Below are positions 27,072 through 36,957 of a stretch of 64,000 nucleotides of DNA, in pieces. The stretch comes from Treponema sp. (lineage in GTDB: Bacteria; Spirochaetota; Spirochaetia; Treponematales; Treponemataceae): NCBI GenBank assembly GCA_016288205.1, contig JAEEYO010000063.1, positions 54,898 to 118,897 on the forward strand, in the 5' to 3' direction. The position numbers and the translations under genes were made by a program. Every line of letters begins with the position of its first letter. Positions within the stretch are counted from its first letter, which is position 1. A model generated the notes under the pieces. It was not told where the DNA came from and ran no database searches. It saw nothing but the letters and a program-made list of their open reading frames with translations.

Positions 27072-28942
27072 AGCTTTCTGTGTCAATAGTCATCCCTATT
27101 CATAATAGGACGCATACATTAAAAAAATGTCTTGATTCTATTCTTTCTCAAACCTATAAAGACTTTGACTTGATTCTTGTTGATGACCATTCTACAGATT
27201 CTTCATTGCAAATATGTAATGAATACGCCTCTAATGATTCAAGAGTAAAAGTTTTTAGCCAGTCTGACGAAAAGCATGGTGCGCAATCCGCTCGCAATAC
27301 TGGCATAACAAATGCAAAGCATGACTGGATAATGTTTAACGATAGCGATGATATTTGGGCTCAAAATAAGATACAGAAAGAGTTAGAGGTACTAGAAAAA
27401 TATAATTTTGATGAAAAAATAGTTATCTACAGTGACTGTAATACAATAAATGTAAATACAAATGAAAAGAAATATTGGGCATTACCGCATATTGCGGAAA
27501 GTAATTCTTATAAGGACTTGCTCATTCAATCGGGACCTATGTTCCAAAGTCTTTTGTGCTCCAAAAAACACCTTGCAGAAATAGGATATTTGGATGAATC
27601 TGTTCCAAGTTATCAGGAGTGGGACACATCGATTAGGCTGGCGGAAAAGGGGCGCTTTGTTCATATAAAAGAGCCATTATTTGACTACTATGTAGGTGCA
27701 AACGATGCGATTTCTAAAAGTATAGATAAAGATTTTATTGGTCGCTGTTATATATATAATAAATTTAAAGATGAAATTATAAAAGCACATGGGAAAAAAC
27801 AGTACAAAAGGATGATGGCACTATGTTTCTCTAATGCAAAAGATAATGTTGATTTCGAGATTCTTAAGGAACAAAATCAAATAATAAAAAAATATGAAGA
27901 TAATCTTGTTGAATTGTTTGGAAAAGATTACAAAAATAAGATAAATAAATATACAAAAGATGCGAAACTCTGCAAAGTCAAAACTAGAATTTCAAATTTG
28001 TTACATACCCCCTTTTATAAAATACCTGGAAAGATATTTAGGAAGGTGTTCCCAAAAAAGAAAGAGTCATATCAGGATAAAATAAAAAGAAGCGTAAAAA
28101 AGTATGCTTCAAAAGTATATTTTAGTCAAGAAGGAAATGATAAGTTATTAGAGTTGCTATCAGGAGAGAAGCCTGTTTTCATAACTCGTTTTGGATCTGT
28201 AGAGTTAAATACGTTGAATGAGTTCACGAAGGGAAAAAACTATTCGGAAAGTACGTTTGCTTCAATGCGGAATAATGCGGGCTTTTTCCCTATAACACAA
28301 GAATCCCTTGATGGTTTTTCAAAACTCTATTTTGAATCCATAAAAAATATTGATTGCTGTGGTGTATGGTACAACGATGGAGAGGGTAAAATTTTAAAAG
28401 ATAATGTTCCGTCAGCATTGCTTGTAGAGTTGTCTTGCTTGAATTCTTTTTTATATGACAATCCATATACGCAAATATTGCGAAATAAAAATGTTTTAGT
28501 CATTCATCCTTTTGTAAATTCTATCCAGTATCAGTTGGCTAACAATAGAACTAAATTGTTTTCTAATCCAAATGTATTGCCAGAATGTAAGATTAATCTT
28601 ATAAAAGCACCTCAGACAATTGCCGGTAATACAGATGGCTATGAATCATGGTTTGAAGCACTTGAGGATACAAAGAAAAAAATAGCTGAGTGCAATTTTG
28701 ATATTGCTCTTTTGGGATGCGGAGCATATGGTCTTCCTCTTGGTGCTTATATAAAGTCCTTGGGAAAAACTGCAATTCATATAGGTGGCGCATTGCAATT
28801 GCTTTTTGGTATAAAAGGGCGCAGGTGGGAAACAGAGTATAATTATGGAGAAACAGTATTCAACGAGCATTGGATTTATCCATTGGAATCTGATACTCCA
28901 CCTAACTCAAATAATGTTGAGAACAATTGTTATTGGAAATAA
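27068..28942 (+). CDS. Two-domain protein: GT2 glycosyltransferase + C-terminal GT-D-like domain
   Basis: N-term VSIVIPIHNRTHTLKKCLDSILSQTYKDFDLILVDDHSTDSS; C-term ITRFGSVELNTLNEF...LLGCGAYGLPLGAYIKSLGKTAIHIGGALQLLFGIKGRRW. Confidence 0.82.
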   Translation: MKLSVSIVIPIHNRTHTLKKCLDSILSQTYKDFDLILVDDHSTDSSLQICNEYASNDSRVKVFSQSDEKHGAQSARNTGITNAKHDWIMFNDSDDIWAQNKIQKELEVLEKYNFDEKIVIYSDCNTINVNTNEKKYWALPHIAESNSYKDLLIQSGPMFQSLLCSKKHLAEIGYLDESVPSYQEWDTSIRLAEKGRFVHIKEPLFDYYVGANDAISKSIDKDFIGRCYIYNKFKDEIIKAHGKKQYKRMMALCFSNAKDNVDFEILKEQNQIIKKYEDNLVELFGKDYKNKINKYTKDAKLCKVKTRISNLLHTPFYKIPGKIFRKVFPKKKESYQDKIKRSVKKYASKVYFSQEGNDKLLELLSGEKPVFITRFGSVELNTLNEFTKGKNYSESTFASMRNNAGFFPITQESLDGFSKLYFESIKNIDCCGVWYNDGEGKILKDNVPSALLVELSCLNSFLYDNPYTQILRNKNVLVIHPFVNSIQYQLANNRTKLFSNPNVLPECKINLIKAPQTIAGNTDGYESWFEALEDTKKKIAECNFDIALLGCGAYGLPLGAYIKSLGKTAIHIGGALQLLFGIKGRRWETEYNYGETVFNEHWIYPLESDTPPNSNNVENNCYWK

Positions 28943-29005
28943 TCGTTTTGTTAGATATAAAATGCCTAGTTGTTTTTTTCATCAATTTTATGTTAAAATA
29001 CGAGT

Positions 29006-29422
29006 ATGATTAACACCATCAAAGACCAAAATGACAACGTTCTTGCAATTATCGTAAAGGCTAATTACGACAAGCCGGGTATTTCCTTTGTGACCCCGGA
29101 TGATTATTCCCAGCAGCTTGCATATATGCATCATCCTGCAGGGCATGTAATTCTTCCTCATATTCATAATGAGGTAAAAAGGGAAGTGCTTTATACCAAA
29201 GAAGTTCTCATCATAAAGAAGGGAAAACTTCGTTGCGATTTTTATTCACAGGAAAAAGTGTATCTTGAGTCAGTCGTTATAGAAACAGGCGATGTAATCC
29301 TTTTGGTCTCTGGCGGACATGGTTTCGAATGTCTTGAAGAGACGGAGATGTTTGAGGTAAAACAAGGTCCCTACGCAGGGGAAAACGATAAAGTCAGATT
29401 TGAGCCGCACAAATTCGATTGA
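29006..29422 (+). CDS. Cupin-fold protein
   Basis: YMHHPAGHVILPHIHNEV...IIKKGKLRCDFY...ETGDVILLVSGGHGFE. Confidence 0.6.
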   Translation: MINTIKDQNDNVLAIIVKANYDKPGISFVTPDDYSQQLAYMHHPAGHVILPHIHNEVKREVLYTKEVLIIKKGKLRCDFYSQEKVYLESVVIETGDVILLVSGGHGFECLEETEMFEVKQGPYAGENDKVRFEPHKFD

Positions 29423-29467
29423 TTTTTCTTTTAATACCTTGTATACTTATTACATAGGTGGATTAAC

Positions 29468-29689
29468 ATGAGAAAAATAACAGAAAGCTATGGTTCAAGA
29501 AAAGAGAAACAAAAATTATTTTCACAAGCAGGGATGATAGCTGTAAGAACAACTCAGAATAATAATCTTCCCTTAACATATGCTTATGAAAATAAAGTTA
29601 TAAAAGAATATCCTGACGGTCGTAAGCAAATTTTGGCAACATTATCAGATTATTCACAAAAAATCCTCAAAAAATTTACCATTAAATGA
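29468..29689 (+). CDS. Small protein upstream of zeta-like toxin (putative antitoxin)
   Basis: 73 aa, overlaps the downstream zeta-like gene start. Confidence 0.45.
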   Translation: MRKITESYGSRKEKQKLFSQAGMIAVRTTQNNNLPLTYAYENKVIKEYPDGRKQILATLSDYSQKILKKFTIK

Positions 29690-30312
29690 TGAAAACTAAA
29701 CGGTTAAGAATTTTCGCGGGCCCTAATGGCTCTGCAAAATCAGTATTGTATAAATATTTAATTTCGCAACATTATTTTAATAAATATTTTTATATTAATG
29801 TAGATGAAATATGTAAGGGGCTTGTTAATGGCTATAGTTTTTCAAATTGGCCTGTAAATATTTCTTTTGATGACTTTTGTAATTATGTAGAAAAGTCAAC
29901 CTTTAATAAGATAATTAATCTAAAAGACTTAAAAATGAATTTGACAATCTCAGATTCTGTATTTACATGGAAGGGAAAGAGCAAAAATCTTACATATATT
30001 TCAGCTGTTATAGCCGATTATTTGCGTAATAAATTTTTAAAGGCAGATTCATCTTTTTCATGCGAAACAGTGTTATCCCATCCCTCAAAAATAGATTTTA
30101 TTAAAGAAGCTAAGAAAAACGGATTTAAAATTTATTTTTATTTCATAGCAACAAAAGATCCAGTGATTAATTTAGAGAGAGTGCAAAATCGTGTAAAAAC
30201 TGGTGGACATGATGTCCCTGTTGGAAAAATAAAATCCAGATATTACAGATGTCTTGATAATTTGTATGATGCTGTAAAATTATGTGATAAAGTATATAAG
30301 ATAGGATTGTAG
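29686..30312 (+). CDS. Zeta toxin family protein
   Basis: RIFAGPNGSAKSVLYKYLI (P-loop), YINVDEICKGL, FSCETVLSHPSKIDFIKEAKKNGFKIYFYFIATKDPVINLERVQNRVKTGGHDVP. Confidence 0.85.
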   Translation: MMKTKRLRIFAGPNGSAKSVLYKYLISQHYFNKYFYINVDEICKGLVNGYSFSNWPVNISFDDFCNYVEKSTFNKIINLKDLKMNLTISDSVFTWKGKSKNLTYISAVIADYLRNKFLKADSSFSCETVLSHPSKIDFIKEAKKNGFKIYFYFIATKDPVINLERVQNRVKTGGHDVPVGKIKSRYYRCLDNLYDAVKLCDKVYKIGL

Positions 30313-30315
30313 ATT

Positions 30316-31443
30316 ATGGCAGACTTTATTCCAGTATGTGAGCCTCTTTTGGGAGGAAATGAATTAAAATATGTTACGGGAGCCGTTGAAACAGGATGGA
30401 TTAGTTCCAGCGGTAAATATGTTAATCAGTTTGAAGAGTCCTTTGCAAAATATTGCGGCGTAAAATATGCAGTAGCTGTATGCAATGGTACAGTTGCGAT
30501 TCACCTTGCATTGTCTGCTCTTGGAATAGGAAAAGGTGATGAGGTAATAATTCCATCCTTCACCATGATTGCAACAGCATTTGCCGTCTGTTATACTGGA
30601 GCAAAACCTGTTTTTGTTGATGCAGATAAGGATACATGGAATATTGATGTAACAAAGATAGAAGAAAAAATTACCCAGAATACAAAAGCAATCATTCCTG
30701 TACATATTTTTGGGAATCCATGTAATATGGATGCGATAGAAAAGATAGCAAAAAAATATAATCTTTATATTCTGGAAGATGCGGCAGAGGCCCATGGGGC
30801 AGAGTACAGGGGAAAAAAGACTGGAAGTTTTTCAGACATAGCATCCTTCAGTTTTTTTGCGAATAAAAACCTGACGACTGGCGAGGGAGGCATGGTTATT
30901 ACTGATAGTGAGGACTATTACAAGAAATGCCGTTATTTTAAAAATATGTGTTTTCCCGTTGATGCACCTCGTGTATATAGTCATGATGATATTGGTTTTA
31001 ATTACAGGATGAGCAATCTTCATGCTGCGATAGGACTTGCTCAAGTAGAGAAAGCCGATGACTATCGTGATATGCGAATAAGGAATGCAATGCTGTATAA
31101 GCAATATCTTTCAGACTGCCCAGGTATTGTTTTCCAAAAAGATGAGAAGGATTCATTGAACGTTCACTGGATGAATGCTATAATTGTTGAACCCAAACTG
31201 TATGGACATAATAAAGACGAATTGATTTCCCATTTAAAATCAAATAATATTGATACAAGACTCTTGTTCACCAGTATGCATCGACAAAAGTCTCTTGAAA
31301 ATTTTGGATGCAATTGTTCTGGTGAATATCCTGTAACAGATTGGCTTTCACAAAATGGTTTTTATCTCCCAAGTGCCTCTAGTCTAAGGGAAGAGCAGAT
31401 TGTTTATATTTGCGATGTTATAAAGGATTTTGCGAAGAAATGA
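30316..31443 (+). CDS. DegT/DnrJ/EryC1/StrS aminotransferase (perosamine-synthase-like)
   Basis: AVCNGTVAIHLALSALGIGKGDEVIIPSFTMIATAFAV, EDAAEAHGAEYRGKKTGSF, SFFANKNLTTGEGGM. Confidence 0.9.
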   Translation: MADFIPVCEPLLGGNELKYVTGAVETGWISSSGKYVNQFEESFAKYCGVKYAVAVCNGTVAIHLALSALGIGKGDEVIIPSFTMIATAFAVCYTGAKPVFVDADKDTWNIDVTKIEEKITQNTKAIIPVHIFGNPCNMDAIEKIAKKYNLYILEDAAEAHGAEYRGKKTGSFSDIASFSFFANKNLTTGEGGMVITDSEDYYKKCRYFKNMCFPVDAPRVYSHDDIGFNYRMSNLHAAIGLAQVEKADDYRDMRIRNAMLYKQYLSDCPGIVFQKDEKDSLNVHWMNAIIVEPKLYGHNKDELISHLKSNNIDTRLLFTSMHRQKSLENFGCNCSGEYPVTDWLSQNGFYLPSASSLREEQIVYICDVIKDFAKK

Positions 31444-32633
31444 AAATCGGCATTTACATTCCTGATGTTACGCCTCAAGCTGGTGGTGCAAGTTCTCTGT
31501 TAAAAACTGTTCAAAAAGAAATTGAGGAATCCCACGATCCCTTGAATGAGTATCTTTTTTTGTACTATGGGCAGAGCAGTCGTGATTTGCTAGAGGAGCT
31601 GGATGGATTTAAATATGTAAACCTCAATTATTATAAAAATTCTTTATCTTTAAAACAACGGCTAAAAAACAAGATTAAGCAGAAACTTGGGGTGAATTCT
31701 CAACCTTTTAGCAAATTTGACGCGGCAGCAAAAGACATTGGCCTAGATTTATTTTGGTTTACAGCTCCTGGAACATACGATGTATCGTTCCCATATATTT
31801 ATACTGTATGGGATTTGGGGCATCGTCGCACACCTTATTTTCCAGAGGTCTCAAGAAGCGGATGGTCTTGGCAAAACCGTGAAAGTACTTATCAAAATAT
31901 GCTTTATAAGGCAAGCTTTATACTTACAGGAAACGAAGAGGGTAAGAAAGAAATTCTTGAAAACTATTCGGTCCCATCTGGTAAAATCAGGATATCGTCA
32001 TTTCCGGTTGCTTCATTCTGTCGTGGCGAGGAACGGAAACCTTCTTTCGATATACCCGAACAGTTTTTCTTCTATCCTGCTCAGTTCTGGCCTCATAAAA
32101 ATCACATCTGCATTCTGGAATCCTTGGTTATTCTCCGTGAAAAATATGGGTTGAAACCAACAGTCTTTTTTACAGGTTCTGACAAAGGAAACAAAAAATA
32201 TATAGAATCAAAGATAATAGAATTTGGCCTTGAAAATCAGGTGCATTTTACAGGATTCCTGAAAGATGAAGAGCTTAAATGGTTGTATACACATGCAACG
32301 GCTATGATTTTTGCCTCGCTAATGGGTCCAAACAACATGCCTCCTGTAGAGGCAACATATTTGAACTGCCCTGTAATTATTACAGACTTGGATGGGCATA
32401 AAGAACAGTTACAAGATACGGCTTTATATTTTAACGGTTACAAGCCAGATGAACTCTCAGAGCATATAAGGACTCTTTTGACTGAAAAAGATACGAGGGA
32501 TCATATTATAGAAAAAGAAAAAGTACTTGCTAGGGAGTTTGACAAAATAAATTATTTTTCTTGTATAAAGCAGATAATCGATGAATTTGCCTTAATACGT
32601 AAAACTTGGGGAGAAGATTTTATACACTTATAA
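31440..32633 (+). CDS. Glycosyltransferase family 4
   Basis: YPAQFWPHKNHICILESL, VHFTGFLKDEELKWLYTHATAMIFASLMGPNNMPPVEA. Confidence 0.88.
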   Translation: MKIGIYIPDVTPQAGGASSLLKTVQKEIEESHDPLNEYLFLYYGQSSRDLLEELDGFKYVNLNYYKNSLSLKQRLKNKIKQKLGVNSQPFSKFDAAAKDIGLDLFWFTAPGTYDVSFPYIYTVWDLGHRRTPYFPEVSRSGWSWQNRESTYQNMLYKASFILTGNEEGKKEILENYSVPSGKIRISSFPVASFCRGEERKPSFDIPEQFFFYPAQFWPHKNHICILESLVILREKYGLKPTVFFTGSDKGNKKYIESKIIEFGLENQVHFTGFLKDEELKWLYTHATAMIFASLMGPNNMPPVEATYLNCPVIITDLDGHKEQLQDTALYFNGYKPDELSEHIRTLLTEKDTRDHIIEKEKVLAREFDKINYFSCIKQIIDEFALIRKTWGEDFIHL

Positions 32634-32687
32634 ACTTCTTTGCTGAAGGACTAAGAAGCTTATCACATTAATTTGGGAAATAAAAAA

Positions 32688-33442
32688 ATGGAAACGAATT
32701 ATAAGAATTTTATTTCATTGGGGTACTTCTATGGTGTCGCAGAAGAATTGGAAAAATATGGATTGAGAAATGCTTCTTTTCCTTTTGATTGGATAATTTC
32801 AGATTTCGAAGGTGTTATTAATTGTATTAAAACTGAATTTGAAGATTTTTTAAATCCTACTTTTCTCTCACAAGACTTTACAGATAGAAGTCATTATTTA
32901 AATACAAAGTACAATTTTTATTTTTTTCATGACTTTAATAAATATATACCATTGCAAAACAATTAAAAAAAGTTACAGAAAAATATAAAAGACGTTCCGA
33001 TCGATTTCTAAAAACTATAAAATCCGAAACATTATTTATACGATATATTTCGGATGAAATAAAAAGTGAGAATGGGAAGTCCAAAGAGTTATTGTGGATA
33101 GAAGAGAATTTTAATTATATTCAGGATGTAATAAAAAGTTACAATCAAAATAATGAAATCATGTTTATTGGTAATGATGGGATTATATCCGAAAAAATAA
33201 ATATATTTAATATTTCACCAGACGAAAATGATACTGTTGCAAGAAAATGGATTAAGAAAAACCAATATTTAAATGATTTCTTTTCAAATTATTCTTTTCC
33301 TCAAAAAGAAAAAAGTTTAATAAACTATCAAAAAAAATTAAAAAGAAAGAATAAAATTTTTGGCCGTGTATTTAGTAAATATTGCAGGTTTAAAAAATAT
33401 TTCTTAAAAGAATATAATCATTCTGTACAATATAATATATAA
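32688..33442 (+). pseudogene. DUF1796-type putative papain-like cysteine peptidase, frameshifted
   Basis: FISLGYFYGVAEELEKYGLRNASFPFDWIISDFEGVI...YIPLQNN* then -1 frame KKVTEKYKRRSDRFLKTIKSETLFIRYISDE...; break at A7 tract 32965-32971. Confidence 0.75.
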
Positions 33443-33456
33443 ACAACTAAATTTTC

Positions 33457-33492
33457 TATATACTTGAGCAGATATATATGTTCAAGTATATA
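33457..33492. repeat. Perfect 11-bp inverted repeat, 14-nt loop
   Basis: TATATACTTGA-GCAGATATATATGT-TCAAGTATATA. Confidence 0.9.
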
Positions 33493-33589
33493 CTATAATA
33501 ATGATAAAAGGATTATAAGTTTCAGAAACAGAAAGAATTTTGATGTAAAAAAATTAAGGAAGGCTTGTATAAAGAAATCAAAAATTGAA

Positions 33590-33765
33590 CGAGTCATACT
33601 ACGCTGAGGTAGCTTGGCGAAGAATATGGGAACAAGACGGAGGAACCTTTATGAATCAATGTACCCATAGGTTTGATTTGCTTCAATAGATGATGTGAGG
33701 TATGATGCCGTTCGCATGCTAGCTGTTAGTTACAGGAGTAAGTTCTCCGACGTAACAAACCGCAT
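33590..33765. other. Non-coding block with several strong hairpins (candidate structured RNA or element remnant)
   Basis: CTAC/GTAG, ATGC-CGTTC-GCAT, GTTAC-A-GGAG...CTCC-GAC-GTAAC, enclosed by GGTTT(33670-33674)/AAACC(33757-33761). Confidence 0.4.
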
Positions 33766-33857
33766 GAGAAGAAACAATCATAAGCATAGTAAATATTCTT
33801 AGAAGTTCAAAATTAGAAGTTCGTGTTTCATTTCCGTTCATTTTAATCTCCAAAAAA

Positions 33858-34664
33858 TCAGTGTTTGATTTTAGAATACAATCCTAACAGATTTTTCATT
33901 TTCTGCAATATGCCATGGTATTTATTCTCATAAGTATCCAATCGTTCCAAAACATCAATCACATAGTCAGGCAAAAATTCTCTTATTTGCTCTAGTCGTT
34001 CTTCATGACGTTTTTGCCAGCTGGTATTGGAGCTAAGGCCTTCTTCTGCTTCAAATTTAGAAATCACATCTTTTACATATTTAAACTGAACGTTATTATT
34101 TACAAAGGCCTTAAAATATAAAGCAACATCAGCGCCTATTTTCCATTTTAAGTCATAATGGTTGTTCTTTATATAGGCAGTGGGGAAAAGCATGTTTTGA
34201 TGGCTTAGAGATTTTGTTTGATAAAAAAAGTCCAATGTAATTTTTGAAGGATATGAAACTCTCCACTCTTTTTGGGAATTAAAAAAAATGGCATCTGTAT
34301 AAACAATTTCGTCTGTAGAAAAATTCATTTTAGAAAATCTTTGTATTACATAATTGTCCGCAAGGAAATCTCCACTGTTCAAAAAAAGACAAAATTCGCC
34401 GTTGGCTTTTTCAATGCCTTTATTCATTCCGTCATAAATGCCCTTGTCTTTTTTGCTATGCCAATAAGAAAGCTGCTTTGAGTAATTTGAATCTTGCAAT
34501 GCGTTTTGTATCACTTCTACGCTATCATCATTACTTCCACCATCTATTATTATGTGTTCGTAATCATTTGAACTTTGGGACATAACGGATTCAATTGTTT
34601 TTTTTAGTCCATTTGAGTTGTTAAAGTTTACTGTAATTATAGAAAGAAAAAGTTTCTTATCCAT
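33858..34664 (-). CDS. Glycosyltransferase family 2
   Basis: LSIITVNFNNSNGLKKTIESVMSQSSNDYEHIIIDGGSNDDSVEVI, FLNSGD. Confidence 0.9.
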   Translation of the reverse strand: MDKKLFLSIITVNFNNSNGLKKTIESVMSQSSNDYEHIIIDGGSNDDSVEVIQNALQDSNYSKQLSYWHSKKDKGIYDGMNKGIEKANGEFCLFLNSGDFLADNYVIQRFSKMNFSTDEIVYTDAIFFNSQKEWRVSYPSKITLDFFYQTKSLSHQNMLFPTAYIKNNHYDLKWKIGADVALYFKAFVNNNVQFKYVKDVISKFEAEEGLSSNTSWQKRHEERLEQIREFLPDYVIDVLERLDTYENKYHGILQKMKNLLGLYSKIKH

Positions 34665-35655
34665 TCTGTATTTTCCTCATTTTTATGCTTTGAAACTTTA
34701 ACAGGATGTATGCAAAAAAGTCTATATGGTATGATATTAATTTTACGTATAATAGCATTTTTTTTGTTCCAACTTCTTCTGTAAGGCAGTTAGTAGCTTC
34801 TGGAAAAGTTTTTCGCCAGTTCTTGCAATTTTTTAAAAAGTCTTTAAATTCAACACTAAAATTTTGCTTTGGATCTATATAAAAGAATTTTGTGTCAAAT
34901 TTTAACTTTTTTAAAACATAGGGTTTATCTAAATCTTGTTTGTATAAGCCGTCCATTAAGGTTACAGCTTTCATCCTGTCCATATGATTTTTTATGGTCA
35001 TATTTTGTGTTACAGATGTATCCCGAATAAAATAAGAATACCCTGGCAGATCAAGGAATTCTATTTTTTTTGCATTTTTCTGAAGGGATAATGCAAGATA
35101 ACTGTCTTCACAAAAGGTAATACCTCGTATCACATCCATATCTACAAAATCAAAAAGATTTCGCTTGTATATTTTGTTTACGAGTAGGAAAGTTAAATCT
35201 ACATTTTCACTATATAATTTGGCAAGTGTATGCTTTTTAGTTGGTACAGACAATTTTTTTATTTGTCCATCTTTTGTTATTTTTTTATATCCAAAAACAA
35301 CTATATCCGCCTCAGTATCTTTAATCTTTTGTTCCGCCAGCTTTAATAGGTTTATGTCGTAAAAATCGTCGCTATCCAAAAACATTATGTATTGGCCACA
35401 AGATTCTTTTATGCCAACACTTCTTGCAACGGCAACTCCTTCGTTTTGTTTGTGAATAGTTTTTATTCGTTTGTCTTTTTTTGCAATTTTATCACAAAGT
35501 TCGGCACTGCCGTCAGTTGAGCCGTCATCAATTAAGATTGCCTCGAAATTTGAAAAAGATTGGTCAAAAAGACTTTGTACACAGCGCTCAAAATACTGTT
35601 CAACATTATAGACAGGAATAATAATGCTTATAAGTGGTCCAGAAGAATCTATCAT
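34657..35655 (-). CDS. Glycosyltransferase family 2
   Basis: ISIIIPVYNVEQYFERCVQSLFDQSFSNFEAILIDDGSTDGSAELCD, FLDSDDFYD. Confidence 0.92.
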   Translation of the reverse strand: MIDSSGPLISIIIPVYNVEQYFERCVQSLFDQSFSNFEAILIDDGSTDGSAELCDKIAKKDKRIKTIHKQNEGVAVARSVGIKESCGQYIMFLDSDDFYDINLLKLAEQKIKDTEADIVVFGYKKITKDGQIKKLSVPTKKHTLAKLYSENVDLTFLLVNKIYKRNLFDFVDMDVIRGITFCEDSYLALSLQKNAKKIEFLDLPGYSYFIRDTSVTQNMTIKNHMDRMKAVTLMDGLYKQDLDKPYVLKKLKFDTKFFYIDPKQNFSVEFKDFLKNCKNWRKTFPEATNCLTEEVGTKKMLLYVKLISYHIDFFAYILLKFQSIKMRKIQNG

Positions 35656-35779
35656 ACTGTTTATTATAGCACAACTAAATATAAAAGAAAAGCATATGTA
35701 TTGATTTTTATATACTTTGAATATATACTAAATTAGATAAATATGTAAATACTATAGATGGTATGGAGATTTTTCCTTT

Positions 35780-36940
35780 ATGAAAATAGGATTGTATATA
35801 AAGGATATTTTATACGCAACAGGCGGAACAGAAAGCTATACCGTTCGCATGGCGCAGGCTCTTCTGACGATTTATCCTGATTCAGATATTTGCTTTGTGT
35901 CTGAATGCTATGAGGCAAAATCTGAAATAGATAGTGAATCATTTGTAGAAACCCTGAATTTAAGGTATGGAACGAGATTACCTAAAAAAGGTATTTATTT
36001 TGAATGGATTCATGGGTCAAACAAAAATAAATTTTTTTCTGTATTACTAAGAAAACGACTTGTAAATGCCTCTAAGCTATTTGACTTGTTTTTTTATTGT
36101 AGTAGGGGACATTATGTTTTTAAAGCTAGGAAAAATATTGCAATAATCCATTTTCCAATGGAAAGATTGGAGAGCAGTAGGAGAACAAATTTCATATCAC
36201 GAAAGATAATGGCATATAAGGATTCTTTATATGCAAACGGATATGATTTTTTTATGCCTAACTCGAATTTTACAAAATCTTTTTTACAAAAATGGTGGCC
36301 AGAAATTCCTGAAGAAAAGATAAAACTTATTTATCCACCTGTGATTCAAATTTCTGGATCTGACTGTCAAAAAAAGAATCAAATTTTTATTTGCTCTAGG
36401 CTTGAAGAAGATAAGAATCTGGAATCTTTGATAGATGCTTTTAAGAGTTCTGAATTTCTTTCCCGAAACTATACTCTTGTTATTGCGGGGGGAGCAGACA
36501 ATGGTAGTATTTATCTTACTGAATTGATTGAATATGCAAAAGGGGGAAATATTCATATTCTTGCAAATGAACCATTCGCAGGAATATCGAAATTATATAA
36601 TGAATCAAAATTTTTCTGGCACAGTAAAGGATATGGTGTTGATGAAAATATAGAACCGTATAAATGTGAGCACTTCGGAATAACGACTGTAGAAGCCATG
36701 AGTGTAGGGTGCATACCAGTTGTTATAAACAAGGCTGGTCAGAAAGAAATTGTTATATCTGATTGTGGGGAAAAATGGTTGACACTTGAAGAATTGACAC
36801 AAAAAACAGAATATCTTGCAAAAAATGAGAACTTGCACAATAAATATGTAGAAAATTGCAAGAAGAGGGCTAGCGAATTCTATTTAGATAAATTTACATT
36901 ACACATAAAAGAATTGCTTGAAAAGATGATGCTTATATAA
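35780..36940 (+). CDS. Glycosyltransferase family 4
   Basis: FICSRLEEDKNLESLIDAFKSSE, EPYKCEHFGITTVEAMSVGCIPVVINKAGQKEIV. Confidence 0.88.
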   Translation: MKIGLYIKDILYATGGTESYTVRMAQALLTIYPDSDICFVSECYEAKSEIDSESFVETLNLRYGTRLPKKGIYFEWIHGSNKNKFFSVLLRKRLVNASKLFDLFFYCSRGHYVFKARKNIAIIHFPMERLESSRRTNFISRKIMAYKDSLYANGYDFFMPNSNFTKSFLQKWWPEIPEEKIKLIYPPVIQISGSDCQKKNQIFICSRLEEDKNLESLIDAFKSSEFLSRNYTLVIAGGADNGSIYLTELIEYAKGGNIHILANEPFAGISKLYNESKFFWHSKGYGVDENIEPYKCEHFGITTVEAMSVGCIPVVINKAGQKEIVISDCGEKWLTLEELTQKTEYLAKNENLHNKYVENCKKRASEFYLDKFTLHIKELLEKMMLI

Positions 36941-36957
36941 CAGAGACACTAAAGGAG

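Noticed and set aside
32964-32972. Programmed -1 frameshift at A AAA AAG in the DUF1796 gene
   Set aside because: The heptamer lies after the zero-frame TAA stop, so ribosomes would terminate before reaching it; indel or phase variation is more likely.
33590-33765. Diversity-generating retroelement template/variable repeat or group II intron
   Set aside because: No reverse transcriptase, no Avd, no A-rich TR/VR pair, no domain V-like motif seen in the window.
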